Source: Pseudomonadota bacterium (GTDB lineage: Bacteria; Pseudomonadota; Gammaproteobacteria; Steroidobacterales; Steroidobacteraceae). From it: a stretch of 9,446 nt of DNA. Shown one piece after another: positions 6,698 through 9,446 of the stretch. Position numbers and translations under genes: made by a program. The notes beneath the pieces were generated by a model. The model was not told the DNA's origin, did no database searches, and saw nothing but the letters and a program-made list of their open reading frames with translations. The stretch covers positions 1-9,446 of the forward strand of contig JAJXZV010000123.1 in assembly GCA_021779875.1 (NCBI GenBank), in the 5' to 3' direction. How positions within the stretch are numbered: the stretch's first letter is position 1; the number at the start of each line of letters is the position of its first letter.

Positions 6698-8062
6698 CTA
6701 GCGCAGCCAGGCGTAGCCGAAGCCCAGGTCGAGCTGATGCATCGCCAGCCGGATGGTCTGGGTGGGATCGAACGTGTTCGGGCCGCTGATGGTCTTGTTG
6801 GCGGCATAGGTCAGGGACACGTTGAACTCCCCGTTCTCGCCGTGGCGGCGGGTCAATCCCAGGGCGACGTGGTTCTCCACCACGCCGGGCGCGAGGATGT
6901 TGAAGGTCATCTCCGAGCCCGGGATGGGCTGGTTGCCGTGGCTCACGCCCACGCGGCCGGTCCAATCATCGGTCGCCTGAAATCGCATGCCGAGCTTGTA
7001 GATGGTCATGTCGCGCCAGCCGAACCCGGCCCCGTGATTCCCGCCCAGGCAGTTCTGGATGTTGGTGCCGCCGGCGCCCACCGTCGGGCAGCCGAACAGG
7101 GAGGCGATGGGATCGCCGACCGCGGCCACGTCCTTGTAGAGGATCTCCTGCACGTCGAGGCTCAGGGCGACCCGTTGCACCGGCTTGAAGGTCAGGCCCA
7201 GGGTGGCGTTCGCGGGGATGTCGAAGCTGCCGCCGCCGGCGAACAGATCCGCGTACTTGGTGAGCTTCGACATGTAGATCCGGGAGGTATACGCGAGCGC
7301 GGCGCTGAAGTGCGGATCGGGATGCCATTCGAGGCCGAGCGACGCGCCGCCGCCGAAAGCGGTGGCCGAGCCGTTGTTCGACAGCGCCGTGGGCATCTGC
7401 GTGCCGCCGCTCGCGGCGAACACCGCCGTGTACGGCGCGAAGTTCGCGAGTCCGCGCGCGCTGAAGCGCTGCGCGGCGAGCACCGCGGATGCGCCGGCCG
7501 AGAAGGTGTGATCGACGTTCGCGTGCGCGATCGACAGGTTGAAGAAGGCCTGCATCAGGTCGACGCCGGCCGTGCCGTCCCCATACGTGCCCGGGAAGGT
7601 GGTCACCGGGGCGCCGGGTCCGGGGGCGAAAGTGGCGCTGCCGCCCTTCCACGAGGTGTCCATGCCGCCGCGGGCGTACAAGGAGGCGCCGAGCGTGTTC
7701 TGCGGGTCGAGCTTCCATTCGCTTGCGAGGTAGGGCAGCGGGAAGATCTTGTTGCCGCTGGTGATCGAATTCGGTCCGATGGTGAACGCGCCGCCGTTGC
7801 CGTTCGCGAGGCTCGGCGAGGTCGAATAACTGCGGATCGGACTGAACAGATTCAGTCCCGCCTCGGTGCGCTCGCCGACGTAGGCGAGACCGGCGGGGTT
7901 CGTGGCCATGATCATGGCCTCCTCCGGATCCGCGCTGCCGGCGCCGGCGAGCCCCTCGCTCTTGATGCCCAGCGCGTCGGTCAGATAGCCGTTCGTGGCC
8001 TGCGCGAGGCCCGCGAACATCAGCGGCGCCAGACTCGCGGCCGCTCGGACGATGATCTTCAT
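6698..8062 (-). CDS. OmpP1/FadL/TodX-family outer-membrane transport protein
   Basis: The protein has 454 residues. A signal peptide (1-22, ending GLAQA) precedes TNGYLTDALGIKSEGLAGAG, matching the N-terminal plug region of FadL-family barrels, and ATNPAGLAYVG is the conserved family motif after it. The rest is alternating polar/hydrophobic sequence rich in Gly, Asn and aromatics, as in a beta-barrel, ending in YAWLR. The family moves hydrophobic compounds such as fatty acids or aromatic hydrocarbons across the outer membrane. The substrate here cannot be read from sequence. C325 and C338 (FGCP and QNCLG) could form a disulfide loop. I chose the ATG at 8060-8062 because GGGGGAG lies at proper spacing. 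A GTG two codons upstream (8066-8068) is too close to that site. It is last in the leftward dsrE2-tusA-fadL group, 96 bases after tusA, and may have its own promoter. Confidence 0.9.
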   Translation of the reverse strand: MKIIVRAAASLAPLMFAGLAQATNGYLTDALGIKSEGLAGAGSADPEEAMIMATNPAGLAYVGERTEAGLNLFSPIRSYSTSPSLANGNGGAFTIGPNSITSGNKIFPLPYLASEWKLDPQNTLGASLYARGGMDTSWKGGSATFAPGPGAPVTTFPGTYGDGTAGVDLMQAFFNLSIAHANVDHTFSAGASAVLAAQRFSARGLANFAPYTAVFAASGGTQMPTALSNNGSATAFGGGASLGLEWHPDPHFSAALAYTSRIYMSKLTKYADLFAGGGSFDIPANATLGLTFKPVQRVALSLDVQEILYKDVAAVGDPIASLFGCPTVGAGGTNIQNCLGGNHGAGFGWRDMTIYKLGMRFQATDDWTGRVGVSHGNQPIPGSEMTFNILAPGVVENHVALGLTRRHGENGEFNVSLTYAANKTISGPNTFDPTQTIRLAMHQLDLGFGYAWLR

Positions 8063-8101
8063 TGCCACTCCCCCGTATATTCTGGATTTCTCCGAACACC
8101 G

Positions 8102-8148
8102 GGCGGCAGAGCCGACCTCTTTGTTCTTATCGCGCGCGGTCTGCCGCC
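8102..8148. repeat. 9-bp perfect inverted repeat between tusA and the fadL-like gene
   Basis: GGCGGCAGA (8102-8110) and TCTGCCGCC (8140-8148) are perfect reverse complements with a 29-base spacer. They lie 10 bases after the tusA stop and 39 bases before the fadL-like start, both genes being leftward. It could be a terminator or attenuator that separates the two genes, or a protein-binding site in a fadL promoter. The spacer is AT-richer in its middle (about 8118-8130). There is no T-run after the repeat on the transcribed strand. Confidence 0.35.
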
Positions 8149-8158
8149 GCCATCACCG

Positions 8159-8386
8159 TCAGCCGGTGCGTTTCAACACGAACCGAAATACGTTGCCCTG
8201 CGTGGTCGACTCCATCAGCTCGTTGCCGGTCGTGCGGCAGAAGGCCTCGAAGTCCTTCACGGCACCGGGATCGGTGGCGAGGATCTCGAGGGTTCCGCCC
8301 GGCGGCAGGGCCTGCAGCGCCTTCTTGGCCCGCAGGATCGGCAGCGGGCAGTTCAGTCCTTTCGCATCTAACGTTTGATCCGCCAT
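8159..8386 (-). CDS. tusA: TusA-family sulfur carrier protein
   Basis: The protein has 75 residues, the normal length for TusA/SirA. It contains LDAKGLNCPLPILRAKKAL (residues 6-24), the CPxP motif in which Cys13 carries the persulfide, and LATDPGAVKDFEAFC (37-51), the second family motif. TusA takes sulfane sulfur from rhodanese-like or cysteine desulfurase donors and passes it on, either for tRNA thiolation and cofactor synthesis or, in sulfur oxidisers, to Dsr or sHdr pathways. The gene beside it encodes a DsrE2-type protein, which points to the sulfur-oxidiser role, not tRNA modification. It is 48 bases downstream of dsrE2 on the same strand, probably co-transcribed. No rhodanese gene, the third member of the usual rhd-tusA-dsrE2 set, is in the window. 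Confidence 0.93.
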   Translation of the reverse strand: MADQTLDAKGLNCPLPILRAKKALQALPPGGTLEILATDPGAVKDFEAFCRTTGNELMESTTQGNVFRFVLKRTG

Positions 8387-8434
8387 GACATGCTCGCCGA
8401 GTTCGTCGGCGCCTCTAGTGGAGTTGAAGGGAAA

Positions 8435-8944
8435 TCAAATGAACAGGTTGATGTCCGATTTGGTCGCCACCTCGATGTACGAGGCGGCGCCGCCGAGCAC
8501 TGGGCCGTCGATCATGTCCTTCAGGGTGTACTCGAACAGATCCATGGTCATCTGACAGGCGATCATCTTGATGTCGGACTCGATCGCGAGCGCACGCAGA
8601 TCCGCGATCGACGCGACGCCCTTCTTCTTCATCAGGTTGTTCATCATCGTGGTAGCCGCGGCGTCGACGCCGGGAATCATCGAGGCGATGTTCGGCATGG
8701 CCATGTGCATGCCCGCGAGCGGCATCTTCATCGCCGGATTGCCGAGCGGGGAGAGCTGCAGGTCGAGATTCTTGAGGAGCAGGGGCAGCCCGTAGAACGT
8801 GAAGAACATCGTCACGTCGAGACCCATCGCCGCGGCCGTGGTACCCAGGATGAAGGGGGGATAGGCCCAGTCGAGCGTGCCCTTCGTCACGATGATCGAC
8901 ATGCTCTTGGAAGCAGGACGCCCGCCGCCGTTTTCACCAGCCAT
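8435..8944 (-). CDS. dsrE2: DsrE2-like protein (DsrE/DsrF/DsrH family)
   Basis: The protein has 169 residues. The opening MSIIVTKGTLDW and GLDVTMFFTFYGLPLLL (41-57) match the DsrE/DsrF-like fold used in sulfur transfer. A methionine-rich stretch (71-105) and IACQMTMDL, with the only cysteine C130, are typical of the DsrE2 subgroup. The C-terminal GGAASYIEVA and INLFI also match. C130 is the likely persulfide carrier that exchanges sulfur with TusA. Hydrophobic segments near 27-42 and 44-57 may associate it with the membrane, as proposed for DsrE2 proteins. The ATG at 8942-8944 follows GAGGAG with an 8-base spacer. Longer reading upstream in this frame is only open sequence without family similarity. 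It leads the leftward dsrE2-tusA group. Many databases label such proteins peroxiredoxin family, but no peroxidatic motif is visible. Confidence 0.88.
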   Translation of the reverse strand: MAGENGGGRPASKSMSIIVTKGTLDWAYPPFILGTTAAAMGLDVTMFFTFYGLPLLLKNLDLQLSPLGNPAMKMPLAGMHMAMPNIASMIPGVDAAATTMMNNLMKKKGVASIADLRALAIESDIKMIACQMTMDLFEYTLKDMIDGPVLGGAASYIEVATKSDINLFI

Positions 8945-9020
8945 ATTCGCAACTCCTCGGCTGAATCCTAGTTGTTCGTCCCATCGCTCCGCCGGGCGGT
9001 GATCGTGCCGCCGCGCGAAG

Positions 9021-9066
9021 TGATTAGCGTTTACTTCTATTAGAAAACGGTGATACGGTATACCCA
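9021..9066. promoter_or_regulatory. AT-rich divergent promoter/operator region between dsrE2 and the deacetylase-family gene
   Basis: The 150-base gap between the two divergent genes contains the clearest AT-rich island in the window, in otherwise GC-rich DNA. Two palindromes lie in it: TTCTA-T-TAGAA (9035-9045) and GGTATACC (9057-9064). Their centres are about 20 bases apart, roughly two helical turns, which would suit a dimeric regulator binding on one face. A weak rightward promoter could use TTTACT (9030-9035) and GATACG (9052-9057). No convincing pair is visible for the leftward direction. The regulatory role is inferred. Confidence 0.4.
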
Positions 9067-9094
9067 ACATTCGGGCCGCGCAAGTTCCCCTCAG

Positions 9095-9446
9095 ATGCGA
9101 ACGGATCGTTCCGCGATATTCGTCGGCAGCGCCCCGAGCACCTCGGCCGGGTTCGGCGACGCCCATCCGCTCTCGATTCCCCGTCTCGCTACCGTGATGC
9201 GGCTGTGCGCCGAACTTGACTGGCTGGGGCCCGGGGAATTTCGCGAGAGCCCCCGCGCAACCGCCGACGAGCTCGCCGAGTTCCATTGCCCCGAGTACAT
9301 CGCCGCGCTGCGCGCGGCAGACGAGCGCGGCGTCGCGAGCATCGAGGTGCGCGAGCGGTTCGCGATCGGTACGCGCGAGAATCCCATATTCCCGGGGTTG
9401 TTCGAGCGCGCGTCGACATCGGTCGGGGGCTCGCTGCTCGCGGCCG
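9095..9446 (+). CDS. Histone deacetylase / AcuC-AphA family protein (partial, runs off right edge)
   Basis: From the ATG at 9095-9097 the frame stays open for 117 codons to the window edge. The N-terminal part resembles the bacterial members of the arginase-deacetylase superfamily: HPLSIPRLATVMRL (residues 24-37), the segment ADELAEFHCPEYIAALR (58-74), and NPIFPGLFERASTSVGGSLLAA near the edge, which in this family precedes the first catalytic histidines. The zinc-binding and catalytic residues lie beyond the window, so activity cannot be judged. Family members deacetylate lysine residues, polyamines or related acetylated amines, or act in acetoin use. The gene is divergent from dsrE2 and starts with a poor ribosome-binding site, so the exact start is less certain. 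Any link with the hydrogenase or sulfur genes is unproven. Confidence 0.82.
   Translation, partial: MRTDRSAIFVGSAPSTSAGFGDAHPLSIPRLATVMRLCAELDWLGPGEFRESPRATADELAEFHCPEYIAALRAADERGVASIEVRERFAIGTRENPIFPGLFERASTSVGGSLLAA

Noticed and set aside
5504..8371. A 955-codon open frame on the plus strand across isp2, fadL and tusA
   Set aside because: It crosses three well-supported genes on both strands, has no family motif and is rich in Arg, Gly and Ala as expected for an out-of-frame reading.
8435..8944. Peroxiredoxin function for the DsrE2-like gene
   Set aside because: No thioredoxin-fold peroxidatic motif (PxxxTxxC) is visible. The single cysteine C130 and the whole pattern fit DsrE/DsrF-like proteins.
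8945..9286. Longer N-terminus for the DsrE2-like protein, reaching into the deacetylase-family gene
   Set aside because: It would overlap the divergent gene and cover the AT-rich promoter island. The family start and the GAGGAG site both point to 8944.

Overview
This is a GC-rich bacterial window. It reads as part of the chromosome of a proteobacterium with chemolithotrophic or sulfur metabolism: the hydrogenase is an Isp-type enzyme of the kind described in purple sulfur bacteria, the sulfur-carrier genes are of TusA/DsrE2 type, and there is a FadL-type outer-membrane protein, so the cell is Gram-negative. Taxonomy beyond that is inference. Coding density is very high and there is no tRNA, rRNA, CRISPR array or transposase.

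Region 1 (1-953, minus strand) is a maturation operon, transcribed leftward as hypC, hypA, hypB. Neighbouring genes overlap by a few bases, and hypB runs off the left edge. These proteins deliver the Fe(CN)2CO group (HypC) and nickel (HypA, HypB) to the large subunit of a [NiFe] hydrogenase.

Region 2 (1078-6665, plus strand) is a tightly packed operon, divergent from hyp. Its order is maturation endopeptidase, a one-domain HyaF/HupH-like protein, small subunit with Tat signal and C-terminal anchor (HynS), a NarI-like b-type cytochrome (Isp1), large subunit (HynL), and an HdrD/DsrK-like iron-sulfur protein (Isp2). Most junctions are ATGA or longer overlaps. The predicted complex is a membrane-bound periplasmic uptake hydrogenase that oxidises H2. 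Electrons would pass through three Fe-S clusters of HynS to haem b of Isp1, and then to Isp2 on the cytoplasmic side, where a disulfide or sulfane-sulfur type acceptor (or, in reverse, a donor) could be used. A strong hairpin covers the isp2 stop codon and lies between the convergent isp2 and fadL genes.

Region 3 (6698-8944, minus strand) runs dsrE2, tusA, then an OmpP1/FadL-family outer-membrane protein. TusA and DsrE2 are cytoplasmic or membrane-associated sulfur-relay proteins typical of sulfur oxidisers. Their position next to an Hdr-like hydrogenase module suggests, but does not prove, that H2 and sulfur metabolism are linked here.

Region 4 (9095 to the right edge, plus strand) is the start of a histone-deacetylase/acetoin-utilisation family gene, divergent from dsrE2 across an AT-rich intergenic island with small palindromes. 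No stretch longer than 300 bases lacks a gene. The most interesting points are the S-isp1-L-isp2 gene order, the eroded first CCG domain of Isp2, and the close pairing with sulfur-transfer genes.
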